64,000 nt of DNA, from NCBI GenBank assembly GCA_937867305.1, contig CALMKJ010000131.1, positions 1-64,000 on the forward strand, read 5' to 3'. Below, piece by piece: positions 26,144 through 33,816 of the stretch. Below the pieces are notes generated by a model. It worked only from the letters and a program-made list of their open reading frames with translations. It searched no databases and was not told where the DNA came from. This DNA comes from an uncultured Ectothiorhodospiraceae bacterium (GTDB lineage Bacteria; Pseudomonadota; Gammaproteobacteria; JAABTG01). Both the position numbers and the translations under genes were made by a program. Within the stretch, counting starts at the first letter, position 1. Each line of letters begins with the position of its first letter.

Positions 26144-27462
26144 CGGCCCCCGGTCGCGGTGAGGCCGCGACGCACCGCGATGCCGTTGGCGACCCGTGTC
26201 GGGGACTCTTCGGTGTACGCGGTCAACCGGCGCTCCCAATCGGGCACCGTCACCCACACGAGCGAGGACATGTGACGGCTCGCCATGACACATAACCGGC
26301 CTTCGGCCAACTGGTGCTCCGACAGCGACGTGTGACCCACGAGCGGGTCCAGGGCGACCACGGCGTGCCACTGGCCGCCCTGCAACGAGTCGGCTGTCCC
26401 GACCGTGATGCCGTCCATGCCCATGGAGCCCAGCAGTGCCGCCACGGTCGCCTGCTGGACGTTGTGCGGCACAACCACGGCGACGTCCCGCTCCCGGAGG
26501 CGTTCGACGGTCACGGTGCCGTCCGGCTCGGTCTGGTGAAGGCTGGTGCCGACGAACGCCGCGGCCTGGGTCGCCACGACCCGCAGCATGGGCAGGTCGG
26601 CGGTCTGCGCGGCCTCGTCGACGAGCACGTGGTCGAGTTCGGGCACCACGGTGCCGTCACGCCGCGTCAGGTGCCGGTCGGGTCGCTTGGAGTCGAACGG
26701 GAAGTCGTACAGCGGTGCGATCGCGTCCACGGTCTCCTGCCCGAGCCGGTAGGAGGACCCGAGCCGCAGCAGCGTCTTGTCCTCGAACCCGGCGAACACT
26801 TCCGGGGCACGGCGGTGCGGGGCGGCACGCATCTGGTCCCACATGGTCGTCTTGACGGTGACGACCGGGCCGATCTGACCGGGGTCCCCGATCATGACGA
26901 CCTGTGCGGCGTTGTCGGCCGCGGCGGACACGTCCGCGAACGTCGCCTGGTACGCCTCGTCGAACACCATCAGGTCGCACTTGACCGGGTTCTTCGCCGC
27001 CGCACACGACGCGATGGTCCGCACGGTCACGTACCGGTCCTCGCTGGGCCTTGCCGTCGTGAACGCACCCGCGGGCGGGTTAGCGCCTCGAACCCTGAAC
27101 ACGACCTTGGGCTGCTTCTTCGCCCCGACCGTCGCCGCCTTCAACTCTGTGGCGAGCCGCCCGGCCACGTCGTACGCGCCGTTGCGGGTCGGGGTCGCCA
27201 CGATGATCTGTAGGTCGGTGCGGGTGACCAGCTCGACGAGCAGGTCGACGAGCAGCGAGGTCTTACCGGCGCCCGGAGGGGCGTCGATCAGGACGACCGG
27301 GTCTCCGCTCCACACCGAGAACAAGGCGCGGGACATGGACGACCCCGGCACGAGTCCCCGGCGTTGGCCGGGTGCAGTGACCGGGTCAGACACGACGACG
27401 GTGCCGGCTGAGGAGGACGCTGAGGTGCTCGGTTCGATACCGAGGTCTGAAAGGTCGATCAT
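26140..27462 (-). CDS. Superfamily 1-like helicase/ATPase
   Basis: The protein has 440 residues, with the ATG fixed by a class B signal 9 nt upstream. Walker A is APPGAGKT (61-68), Walker B VFDEA (167-171), and VVMIGDPGQIGPV is the motif III of SF1 enzymes. Near the C-terminus, TADSLQGGQWHAVVAL and LCVMASRH correspond to motifs V and VI of UvrD/AAA_12-like helicases. It probably unwinds DNA or RNA during replication or transfer of the element. It heads a three-gene overlapping unit. Confidence 0.83.
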   Translation of the reverse strand: MIDLSDLGIEPSTSASSSAGTVVVSDPVTAPGQRRGLVPGSSMSRALFSVWSGDPVVLIDAPPGAGKTSLLVDLLVELVTRTDLQIIVATPTRNGAYDVAGRLATELKAATVGAKKQPKVVFRVRGANPPAGAFTTARPSEDRYVTVRTIASCAAAKNPVKCDLMVFDEAYQATFADVSAAADNAAQVVMIGDPGQIGPVVTVKTTMWDQMRAAPHRRAPEVFAGFEDKTLLRLGSSYRLGQETVDAIAPLYDFPFDSKRPDRHLTRRDGTVVPELDHVLVDEAAQTADLPMLRVVATQAAAFVGTSLHQTEPDGTVTVERLRERDVAVVVPHNVQQATVAALLGSMGMDGITVGTADSLQGGQWHAVVALDPLVGHTSLSEHQLAEGRLCVMASRHMSSLVWVTVPDWERRLTAYTEESPTRVANGIAVRRGLTATGGR

Positions 27463-27471
27463 GCACAGTGT

Positions 27472-27498
27472 GTGTGCGGGGAACCGGCTGGCGTGCTC
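27472..27498 (-). promoter_or_regulatory. Class B promoter-like signal (GAGCAC-N13-CCGCACAC)
   Basis: CCGCACAC (27472-27479) is 9 nt before the helicase ATG. Confidence 0.68.
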
Positions 27499-27500
27499 CC

Positions 27501-28751
27501 TCAGACCAACTCGGGTGCCTCGGCCAGAGCAACGTCGATCGGCATGTCGCTGCGCTGCGGGCGGGTCGTCTCCCTGGACATCCACCGGCCCGTCGTCGTG
27601 GGGGGCGCCCCGAACGGCAGGTACGGGGCAGCGGCCATGTACAGCGGGTGGCGCAGGCGCTGGGCGTCGATGACCATGGACTTGGCCTGGTCGGTGACCG
27701 CGGTGACCTTCACCCACACCTCGTCGGAGACCGGGTCGATGCCGACCTCCTTGATCGTGCAGTCGCACGGCGCAATGTTCGGGGCACCGGCGTTGAACAG
27801 GATCACCTTGGCACCCGCCTTCATCTTGAAGCCTTCGGAGACGGTGTACGTGTGCGAACCGGCCGTCGACTTGCCTTGCATGAGGGTGAGCTTGGACGCG
27901 GCCCCGGTGACCGTGTTCAGGTCCACCAGGAGCGCGTCACAGTCGGCCAGAGCCTGCGCGGCGTCCGCAACCGTGTTCAGGTGACGGAACGCCTTCGCGG
28001 CTGACGCCGGTCCGGGGAAGCACGCCGAGATCGTCCCGTACCTCTCCGAGCCGATGAGGGCCTCCGCGTACTTCGCGTTGACCGGTCCGGTGTTCGCGGC
28101 CACGAGCAGCGCCACGACCCGGTGCGCGGTGGACCCGGTGAACCCGAACGAGTCGGCCCACTCTTCGACGTTGTCGGGGTTCGCACCGGACGGCAGCCAG
28201 TACGCGGACGCGAGGGCTTCGGTGAGGACCGGCAGTCGTCCGGACGCGGCCAGCATCCCGCGGTATTCGAGGATGGAGGACACCCGGCCCACCTCGAAGC
28301 TGTTGGGGGCCTTCTTCGCGGCCCGGACAGCGGACGCGGCGATCTTGCGGGCCTGGTTCAACGAGGCCCGGTCAGCGAACACTGCGGCGACACCGGTCGC
28401 GGGACCGAACATGGTCTCGGCGTGGTGCAGGGCTGCCTTCGCCTCCGGGTCGTGGGCCTGGGTCATGATCCGTTCCAGGAGCCCGAAGTCGACCGGGGCG
28501 CCGGGCGTCAGGGTCGGGACGGGGACAGTCAGGTCGTCGAACGTGACCTTGCCGTGGGCCGTGTCGTCGGAGACGAACTCGCTGGCCATGAGCTTGCCGC
28601 CTGTGCCGAGGAACAGCAGCCAGCGAACCGGGGCGGACAGCAGCATCCCGCGCTGGCGGGTGCGGCGCACCGGACGACCTGCGGCTTTCGCGTGTGCACG
28701 TCGGGCTGCGGCGATCCGGGCGACCTGTTCGGTGGTGGTGAGGGGCGTCAT
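27501..28751 (-). CDS. Conserved-looking protein of unknown function (416 residues)
   Basis: The ATG is fixed by a class B signal 9 nt upstream. The N-terminus is basic (ARRAHAKAAGRPVRRTRQRG), and the middle is Ala-rich and helical. Two Cys lie in APCDCTIKEVG. No catalytic motif or membrane segment is seen. It is the first - strand gene after the candidate origin and is read toward the helicase, so a replication or partition role is possible; I cannot support one from sequence. Confidence 0.55.
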   Translation of the reverse strand: MTPLTTTEQVARIAAARRAHAKAAGRPVRRTRQRGMLLSAPVRWLLFLGTGGKLMASEFVSDDTAHGKVTFDDLTVPVPTLTPGAPVDFGLLERIMTQAHDPEAKAALHHAETMFGPATGVAAVFADRASLNQARKIAASAVRAAKKAPNSFEVGRVSSILEYRGMLAASGRLPVLTEALASAYWLPSGANPDNVEEWADSFGFTGSTAHRVVALLVAANTGPVNAKYAEALIGSERYGTISACFPGPASAAKAFRHLNTVADAAQALADCDALLVDLNTVTGAASKLTLMQGKSTAGSHTYTVSEGFKMKAGAKVILFNAGAPNIAPCDCTIKEVGIDPVSDEVWVKVTAVTDQAKSMVIDAQRLRHPLYMAAAPYLPFGAPPTTTGRWMSRETTRPQRSDMPIDVALAEAPELV

Positions 28752-28760
28752 GCCTGGTAT

Positions 28761-28787
28761 GTGTGCGGGGTCCAGGGTTCCGTGCTC
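28761..28787 (-). promoter_or_regulatory. Class B promoter-like signal (GAGCAC-N13-CCGCACAC)
   Basis: CCGCACAC (28761-28768) is 9 nt before the ATG at 28751. Confidence 0.68.
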
Positions 28788-28878
28788 CCCGGTCACTGGG
28801 GCCATGTCGCACCTCGTCCCGTGCCGGCGCTGTCACCGTGGACGCTAACGAGGCCCTCCGACACCTCTGAGAGCTCGT

Positions 28879-28915
28879 GTTCTTGCCACGAGCGGAAACG
28901 GTTCGTGGCAAGAAC
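28879..28915. repeat. Perfect 13-bp inverted repeat in the iteron region
   Basis: GTTCTTGCCACGA and its complement are separated by 11 nt. Each arm contains one GTGGCAA iteron extended to GTGGCAAGAAC. The extended form recurs at 29244-29254. Confidence 0.8.
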
Positions 28916-29088
28916 ACCCGGTTTCTGGGCTGTTCTTTACGCTCAGCACCCCAGATCTTGCCACTTTGCCACGAACGGCCGAAAAAAGTGGCAAACACGT
29001 TTCCGCAGGTCAGAGGCCCTTTTAGTAGGTATGTAGAGATCTCTTACCACTTTAGGTAGAGGTAGTAGTACGTATGGGGTCTCACAGG

Positions 29089-29114
29089 GGTATACCCACG
29101 CAGGTATACCCCTC
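29089..29114. repeat. Twin GGTATACC palindromes
   Basis: GGGTATACCC, five bases, then GGTATACCCC. The whole block reads almost the same on both strands and lies in the AT-rich core of the candidate origin. Confidence 0.65.
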
Positions 29115-29297
29115 CCTCATATGTGTATCCACCCCCGGCTGGCAAAGTGGCAAAACTGGCGAACCGGGCCGGCGTGAGGGGGTGTTCTCGCAGGTCGGCG
29201 GCTGCCCTACGGTTTGCCACTTCCGTCGAGTGTTCGTGACAAAGTGGCAAGAACGGGCCCCGCTGAGCGTGAACCGGGTCGATCGTTCGTGGCGAAG

Positions 29298-29324
29298 GAG
29301 CACGCGACCAGCTCTCCCGCACAC
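29298..29324 (+). promoter_or_regulatory. Class B promoter-like signal (GAGCAC-N13-CCGCACAC)
   Basis: CCGCACAC (29317-29324) is 9 nt before the ATG at 29334. Confidence 0.68.
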
Positions 29325-29333
29325 CAGTACGGC

Positions 29334-29549
29334 ATGACCACCAACCACACCGCACCCGTCGTCGACTTGTTCGGCGAGCAGGCCACCGAGCACCGGCACC
29401 GTCCCGCCCCGACTCCCCGGCCCAAGGCCGCCAGACGGCCCGCCCAGGCGTCCGACAACGGGTGTGCCACGTGCGACCCGGCCGACCCCGCCCCCGACTA
29501 CGGGTCGTGCCTGCTGTGCGAATGCATCCACCCGATCGCCCTCGGCTGA
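29334..29549 (+). CDS. Small Cys-rich zinc-ribbon protein, 71 residues
   Basis: The start is fixed by class B spacing. The C-terminal part has CATC...CLLCEC, likely a zinc ribbon; the middle is Pro/Arg-rich. It is the first + strand gene after the candidate origin. It could bind nucleic acid; no family recognised. Confidence 0.6.
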   Translation: MTTNHTAPVVDLFGEQATEHRHRPAPTPRPKAARRPAQASDNGCATCDPADPAPDYGSCLLCECIHPIALG

Positions 29550-29559
29550 CCCCGCACAC
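29534..29559 (+). promoter_or_regulatory. Class B promoter-like signal (GATCGC-N12-CCGCACAC)
   Basis: CCGCACAC (29552-29559) is 9 nt before the ATG at 29569; it overlaps the stop of the previous gene. Confidence 0.6.
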
Positions 29560-29568
29560 CACCACGGC

Positions 29569-30093
29569 ATGACGACTCGACCAGTCAACGTCCCGCAACG
29601 ACGGGACCTTCTCGGACGCTACGCACCCATGGCGCTGCCCGACGCGGACGTGCACCTGCACGCGACCGGCACCACCGCGTGGCCGGCACCCGCCGAAGAC
29701 CCGGACGAAGCCCAAGCGATGCTGTACGAGATCGCCTGGGACAGCACCCGCCCCGACAAGGAGCGAGCGTTGGCTGCCCGCGGCGCCATCGCGTGCGCCC
29801 GTGAGATCCACGGCCCGAGCGCCGGTGCTCTGCCGCCCGGCGACGAAGCCGAAGGGCACCTGGCCGACGCGGTCGTGTCCAACGACGAGGTGCTTGACGC
29901 GGTGACCGAGCTGGGACCGGTCCCGTACCCGCAGTCGCGGGCGTTCGGTTCGATGCTGGCCGGCCGGCTCTACGACACCCGCACGACCCAGCGCGACCGG
30001 CTGCTCGCTGTCCAGGAACGGTTCCTTGCCGACCAGGTGCTCCCGCCCGAATCCGAGGCGTCACGCCTCGCGGCCGACGACAGGCGCCGTTGA
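29569..30093 (+). CDS. Tagged helical protein, terminase-small-subunit-like length, unknown function
   Basis: The protein has 174 residues with a class B start. Residues 11-30 (RRDLLGRYAPMALPDADVHL) belong to the shared N-terminal segment group. The rest is helical and acidic. ARGAIACAREIHGP and YDTRTTQRDRLLAVQERFLADQ have no family I can name. Size and helix content alone do not justify a terminase call. Confidence 0.6.
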   Translation: MTTRPVNVPQRRDLLGRYAPMALPDADVHLHATGTTAWPAPAEDPDEAQAMLYEIAWDSTRPDKERALAARGAIACAREIHGPSAGALPPGDEAEGHLADAVVSNDEVLDAVTELGPVPYPQSRAFGSMLAGRLYDTRTTQRDRLLAVQERFLADQVLPPESEASRLAADDRRR

Positions 30094-30120
30094 CCACCCG
30101 ATCGAGACCACCTGGCACAG
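30093..30120 (+). promoter_or_regulatory. Class C promoter-like signal (ACCACC-N14-TGGCACAG)
   Basis: TGGCACAG (30113-30120) is 7 nt before the ATG at 30128. Confidence 0.5.
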
Positions 30121-30127
30121 GGTGGGC

Positions 30128-30409
30128 ATGACGTCGACAACGACCGCGTACCTCGCCGGTCTGGCCACGCTTCCCGTGCTCGGGGTGGCGTTCGTTGTTC
30201 TCGTGCTGGTCTTCGACAAGGGCGCGACCACGTACTCGTGCTCGTTCTGCGACCGGGTCTCGGAGCCGCGCCGTGGTGTTCCGCAGTGGGCCCGGTCCCT
30301 GGCCGTCGCCGTCCACATCCGTTCACGTCACGGCGCCGACCTGCGGGTGTGGCAGGCCGAGCACACGGCCAAGCCCACCTGGCACTCGCGAAGGCGGTTC
30401 GTCGCGTGA
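30128..30409 (+). CDS. Small membrane protein with a zinc-finger-like tail
   Basis: The protein has 93 residues; class C start. One membrane helix (about 8-30) is followed by CSFC and HIRSRHG, a CxxC...H...H arrangement that may bind zinc on the inner face. It is coupled to the deaminase gene by a GTGA overlap. Function unknown. Confidence 0.6.
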   Translation: MTSTTTAYLAGLATLPVLGVAFVVLVLVFDKGATTYSCSFCDRVSEPRRGVPQWARSLAVAVHIRSRHGADLRVWQAEHTAKPTWHSRRRFVA

Positions 30410-30942
30410 ACCCGTCACCGTTGTTCGCCGCCGCGATGGGTGCGCTCGAGGAGCTCCGTCAGGACACGTTCCCGGACCGGGTCACCAAGGACGAGGACGG
30501 GGTGCTGGTCGCCATGTCGGTGGCGTTGCGTGCCGACTGCACCCGCCGCAGGGTCGGTGCCGTCATCGTCGACGTGCACGGGCGGATCGTCGGGACAGGC
30601 CGCAACGGGGCCCCGGCCGGCCGACCCGGTTGCTTGACCGCCGGCGCATGCCCACGAGGCACCCGCACTTACACCGAAGTCGCACCCGGGTCGTCGTACA
30701 CGGGCGGGGCGGGTGCCTGTATCGCGTTGCACGCCGAGCTGAACGCGTTGCTGTACACCGACCCGATGGCCCGCCGCGGCGGGGTCCTGTACGTGACGGA
30801 TGCGCCGTGCGACTCGTGTTCGTTGCACCTGGCCGGGTCCGGGTTGGCCCGGGTCGTGTGGCCGGTTCAGGTCGACGGTTCCTGGTCGCTTCAGGATCGG
30901 CTCCTCGGGCCGGAGCACCCGATCGGAGGTCACTACTCGTGA
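30406..30942 (+). CDS. Deoxycytidylate deaminase-like enzyme
   Basis: The protein has 178 residues, GTG start. HAELNALL (His and catalytic Glu) and PCDSC (two zinc Cys) are the active site of the cytidine/dCMP deaminase family. An inserted loop with Cys (GCLTAGACPRGT) precedes HAE, as in dCMP deaminases with an extra zinc site. It would make dUMP from dCMP and so feed dTTP supply for replication of the element. Genes on both sides overlap by 4 bp. Confidence 0.88.
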   Translation: MNPSPLFAAAMGALEELRQDTFPDRVTKDEDGVLVAMSVALRADCTRRRVGAVIVDVHGRIVGTGRNGAPAGRPGCLTAGACPRGTRTYTEVAPGSSYTGGAGACIALHAELNALLYTDPMARRGGVLYVTDAPCDSCSLHLAGSGLARVVWPVQVDGSWSLQDRLLGPEHPIGGHYS

Positions 30943-31247
30943 ACACGAACGAGCTCGCCGAGCAGATCCTGGACGCGATGGGGTCGCGCGGTATCGAGGG
31001 CGCCACGATGGCGGACGCCTTGTTCGTCGCCGACGCGATCGCCTCGGACCTTCCTCGAGTCGACACGGTTCACGACCTGGTTGCGGACCTGGCGAAGCCG
31101 ACAGCGTCCGAAGACGGCGACCTGCGGCGTGCGTACGACCGGGACGCGTGGGCGCACGAATGGAACAGCCTTCCCACAGCCATCGACCGGGTCCTGGCCG
31201 ACCATGTCGAACGGACCGCCGAACGTCTCACCCGGGAGGCGTCGTGA
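30939..31247 (+). CDS. Small helical protein, 102 residues
   Basis: GTG start in overlap with the deaminase and GTGA overlap with the macro-domain gene. Acidic, helical, no motif recognised. Strict coupling on both sides supports it as a real gene. Confidence 0.55.
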   Translation: MNTNELAEQILDAMGSRGIEGATMADALFVADAIASDLPRVDTVHDLVADLAKPTASEDGDLRRAYDRDAWAHEWNSLPTAIDRVLADHVERTAERLTREAS

Positions 31248-31693
31248 ACGCCGTCGAGCACGTCACCGGGGACCTGTTCACCTACCCGGGCCTGGACGCG
31301 ATCGGGCACGGCGTGAACTGCCAAGGCGTCATGGGTGCCGGGATCGCCCGGGCGTTCCGGGCCCTCGACGAGAACATGTACCGCCAGTACCGGGACCTGT
31401 GTTCGCGCAGCGTCCTGCGCGTCGGCGACATGCACCCGTGGCGGCTTGCCGACGGCCGGTGGGTGTACAACCTGGCGTCCCAGTTCCGAACCGGCCGTGA
31501 CGCGCGGCTGTCCGCCATCGAGACCGCTCTGGACCGTGCCCTCGAACACGCGACCGACCACCAGCTGACCAGCCTCGGGTTGCCGCGGATCGGGTGCGGC
31601 ATCGGCGGTCTCACCTGGGCTGAGGTGTCTGCCGTCATCGAAACCGTCGCCGCCCGGCACCCGGTCCGGGTCGTCACCGTCACCCCTGCCTGA
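31244..31693 (+). CDS. Macro-domain ADP-ribose-binding protein
   Basis: The protein has 149 residues and is essentially a single macro domain. GHGVNCQGVMGAGIARAF is the first ADP-ribose loop and GLPRIGCGIGGL the second, in the form found in Poa1p/DarG-like macro proteins that remove or bind ADP-ribose. It may reverse ADP-ribosylation of DNA or proteins, for example as anti-toxin or anti-defence activity. No partner DarT gene is seen nearby. Confidence 0.88.
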   Translation: MNAVEHVTGDLFTYPGLDAIGHGVNCQGVMGAGIARAFRALDENMYRQYRDLCSRSVLRVGDMHPWRLADGRWVYNLASQFRTGRDARLSAIETALDRALEHATDHQLTSLGLPRIGCGIGGLTWAEVSAVIETVAARHPVRVVTVTPA

Positions 31694-31723
31694 CCCCACC
31701 ACCCACCGCAAGGAGACAGCACC

Positions 31724-31849
31724 ATGTCCGACACCACCCTCGACCGCCGCCCTGTGTCGTTGACGTTGGCGGTCTTCCAGTCCCACGGCGACCCGGTCAT
31801 GCAGTGCCGGCACGGGGTGAGCCTGTTCGAGCCCTGCGAGGACTGCTGA
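31724..31849 (+). CDS. Small Cys/His peptide, 41 residues
   Basis: ATG with AAGGAG 8 nt upstream. The peptide ends CRHG...EPCEDC, a compact zinc-binding pattern. Too short for any family assignment. Confidence 0.5.
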   Translation: MSDTTLDRRPVSLTLAVFQSHGDPVMQCRHGVSLFEPCEDC

Positions 31850-31861
31850 ACCGTCTCCTGG

Positions 31862-31874
31862 TTGGCGCATGGTG
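31862..31874 (+). promoter_or_regulatory. Class A signal TTGGCGCATGGTG
   Basis: Copy 83 nt ahead of the gene at 31958. CTGCTG lies 14 nt upstream of the core. Confidence 0.58.
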
Positions 31875-31957
31875 CACCACGGAGGCGTGCCCGCACACAG
31901 AAGGTGCACGAACGCCGCAACCGGCGGCACCGCATCGTTGCAAGGAGCACGACACCC

Positions 31958-32191
31958 ATGGGCAAGAAGGCGAACCGCCGCAACCAGACCAACCCGCGCA
32001 AGGCGGTCCTGGCGGCTCACCGTGTCGGTTCGACCGACGAGGCGTTGCGTCAGAGCTTGGAACTGCGCCGTTCCGGTGCGGCCGGCGCCCACGCCGACTC
32101 GGGTGTGCTGCCTTCGGTGGCTGCCGGTCGCAAGAGCCGGATGGGGTCTCGTGCGGCCCGCCGGACCGCGGCCGTGAAGGACTCGCTCTGA
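31958..32191 (+). CDS. Small very basic protein, 77 residues
   Basis: ATG with CAAGGAG upstream. N-terminus MGKKANRRNQTNPRK and a basic C-terminus suggest nucleic-acid binding. The class A signal and overlap (TGATG) with the next gene support it. No family recognised. Confidence 0.55.
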   Translation: MGKKANRRNQTNPRKAVLAAHRVGSTDEALRQSLELRRSGAAGAHADSGVLPSVAAGRKSRMGSRAARRTAAVKDSL

Positions 32192-32622
32192 TGTCGTACT
32201 GCCGCTTCTCGACCGACGACCACACGTCGGACGTGTACGTGTACGAGTCCGACCAAGGGTTCGAGGTGATGGTCGCGTCGAACCGCCGCGTGTTGACCGA
32301 ACCGTTGCCGAGAGTCGACGTCCGGGAACTCTCCGACGTCGACTTCGATGCGGCGAAGGCCGGGAACGAGGTCGAGCAGGCGAAGATCGACGACTGGTTG
32401 GCCCGGGGCAAGGAACGGTCCCGGGTCTTGGATGAGGCCGAACTGGTGCCGATCGGTGGGTCGTACGACGGGGCACAGTTCACCTACGACGAACCGGGTC
32501 GGGCGACGTCCGCGTTGCGGCACCTGCGCGCGTCCGGGTACCACGTCCCTGCCGGGGTGATCGAGTCGTTGGATTCCGAGCAGGACGACATCGAGGCCGC
32601 GGCCATGAAGGCTCGGTCGTGA
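32191..32622 (+). CDS. Small soluble protein, 143 residues, beta-rich N-terminus
   Basis: MSYCRFSTDD, then a segment VYVYESDQGFEVMVASNRR, resembles small proteins found repeatedly on actinophages and plasmids. The helical C-terminal half includes ALRHLRASGYHVP. Function unknown. It is coupled on both sides. Confidence 0.6.
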   Translation: MSYCRFSTDDHTSDVYVYESDQGFEVMVASNRRVLTEPLPRVDVRELSDVDFDAAKAGNEVEQAKIDDWLARGKERSRVLDEAELVPIGGSYDGAQFTYDEPGRATSALRHLRASGYHVPAGVIESLDSEQDDIEAAAMKARS

Positions 32623-32837
32623 CCGGGCTGTTCCGGCGCAAGTCGGCACCCCGACCTGTGACGCCGCTCTGGTACACGTGCGGTGTGTGTGACGTGGTGT
32701 GGCGCAGCGTGTCCGCGTCGTGCTGGATGTGCGGGTCCTCGAAGCATGCGACGTCGCGCGGTTCGCACACGCACCGACCGGTTCTCGACGACGACTGGTG
32801 CATCGAAGGCCCTCACCCGCACACAGGTGCGGCATGA
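32619..32837 (+). CDS. Small zinc-ribbon protein, 72 residues
   Basis: GTG start overlapping the previous stop. CGVC and CWMC form a clear four-Cys zinc ribbon. Function unknown. Confidence 0.6.
   Translation: MTGLFRRKSAPRPVTPLWYTCGVCDVVWRSVSASCWMCGSSKHATSRGSHTHRPVLDDDWCIEGPHPHTGAA
32798..32824 (+). promoter_or_regulatory. Class B promoter-like signal (GTGCAT-N13-CCGCACAC)
   Basis: CCGCACAC (32817-32824) is 9 nt before the ATG at 32834. The signal lies inside the coding end of the zinc-ribbon gene. Confidence 0.65.
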
Positions 32838-33259
32838 CCGACCACGCCGAGTACCCCGCACCGGTGTCGGACCTCGAACGGATGCGCGCGATCAGTGCCG
32901 AACAGGACGCGCTGGCGTCTGAGGCCGGCGAACTCTTCAGGTGCCACGAGTCGTGGCTCTCGAACTGGCTGCCGCGGGCATGGGGAGACTTCCTGCAGGC
33001 TGTGGAACGCGAAACCGGGGCGTACTTCCAGTCGGTGTACGAGTACGAAGACCGGAAGTACGCCGCGCGCCCACACGCCGACGGCATGAGGTACAGCGAC
33101 CGCCACGAGTTCGACGCGTACGTGATCCCGTGGGGGTTCGTGTACCCGGAGACCCGGGAGTCGTTCAAGGCGCAGGTGCTCGCCGATGTGAAGGCCGAGA
33201 AGGCGGAACGCGACACGTCGCGCCGGCTCCGCACGAGCACGGGCGGCACGCAGCTCTGA
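32834..33259 (+). CDS. Soluble protein, 141 residues, unknown function
   Basis: Class B start; also an ATGA overlap with the zinc-ribbon gene. Aromatic-rich middle (FQSVYEYEDRKYAARP) and a charged helical end. No family recognised. Confidence 0.55.
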   Translation: MTDHAEYPAPVSDLERMRAISAEQDALASEAGELFRCHESWLSNWLPRAWGDFLQAVERETGAYFQSVYEYEDRKYAARPHADGMRYSDRHEFDAYVIPWGFVYPETRESFKAQVLADVKAEKAERDTSRRLRTSTGGTQL

Positions 33260-33264
33260 CGCCG

Positions 33265-33277
33265 TTGGCGCATGGTG
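33265..33277 (+). promoter_or_regulatory. Class A signal TTGGCGCATGGTG
   Basis: Copy 43 nt ahead of the GTG at 33321. Confidence 0.55.
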
Positions 33278-33320
33278 CCTGGTGTAACCCCTCAACCCGC
33301 CAGGGAAGGTCTTCTTCGAC

Positions 33321-33596
33321 GTGTTCGACCAGTTCCGTGCCGTGAAGCGCCGGCCCCCGCCGGGGCCGGGTGTGGCACCGGCGCGTGCTTCGGTTCCCGG
33401 CGGGTACGACCCGGTCGCGTCAGCGTGCACGGTCATCTTGACCGCGTCCGGTGTGACGTCGTGGCCACCCGGCAAAGACGACCAGCGCAAAGTGCTGAGG
33501 AAGGCCCGTGCCAAGACCCATCCCGACCTGCACAACGGTGACCGGACCGGGTGGGACAGGGTCGAAGACGCGGCCCGCACGTTGAGGCTCGCGTGA
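33321..33596 (+). CDS. Minimal J-domain-like protein
   Basis: The protein has 91 residues; GTG start after GGGAAGG. VLRKARAKTHPDLHNGD followed by VEDAARTL corresponds to helix II, the HPD loop and helix III of DnaJ J-domains; helix I is replaced or absent. J-domains stimulate Hsp70 ATPase, so this may recruit the host DnaK during replication or transfer. It is short and isolated from any DnaK or GrpE gene. Confidence 0.6.
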   Translation: MFDQFRAVKRRPPPGPGVAPARASVPGGYDPVASACTVILTASGVTSWPPGKDDQRKVLRKARAKTHPDLHNGDRTGWDRVEDAARTLRLA

Positions 33597-33724
33597 TGGA
33601 CGCCTGGTGGGACCGGGTGCAGTCCTCCGGGTTGTTCGCCGGCACCTGGGTGGACGTGGTGGTGACGGTCGCGGCCCTCGGTTTCGGGGGTTGGTTGCTC
33701 CTGCACCTGCTGTTCGACGGCTGA
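33596..33724 (+). CDS. Single-pass membrane peptide, 42 residues
   Basis: The ATG overlaps the previous stop (TGATG). MDAWWDRVQ is followed by a hydrophobic helix (VVVTVAALGFGGWLLLHLLF). The coupling suggests it is real. Function unknown. Confidence 0.5.
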   Translation: MDAWWDRVQSSGLFAGTWVDVVVTVAALGFGGWLLLHLLFDG

Positions 33725-33740
33725 CTCGTCTTCCGCCTGG

Positions 33741-33767
33741 GTGCGTCACGTCACGTCTCCCGCACAC
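33741..33767 (+). promoter_or_regulatory. Class B signal with leader (GTGCGT-N13-CCGCACAC)
   Basis: It lies 49 nt ahead of the RNase H ATG, so the message would carry a leader. Confidence 0.5.
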
Positions 33768-33816
33768 CAGTCAGGTGAGGGCCTGCACTGGGCGGGCCGG
33801 ACTGGAGACGTAGGCG

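Larger units (their letters stand above)
28879..29254. other. Candidate replication origin: GTGGCAA iterons and AT-rich core
   Basis: This gene-free stretch lies where - strand genes give way to + strand genes. GTGGCAA or its complement occurs at 28883-28889, 28905-28911, 28958-28964, 28966-28972, 28988-28994, 29147-29153, 29214-29220 and 29244-29250. Two copies form a perfect 13-bp inverted repeat. Between the clusters, about 29010-29130 is clearly less GC-rich than anything else nearby, with GGTATACC palindromes. Iterons plus an easily melted core in a divergent gap is the classic layout of an iteron-type origin. No recognisable Rep gene is adjacent, so this could instead be a partition centromere or transfer origin. 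Confidence 0.6.

Noticed and set aside
29569-30093. Small terminase subunit
   Set aside because: Only size and helical content agree. There is no DNA-binding helix-turn-helix or large subunit nearby.
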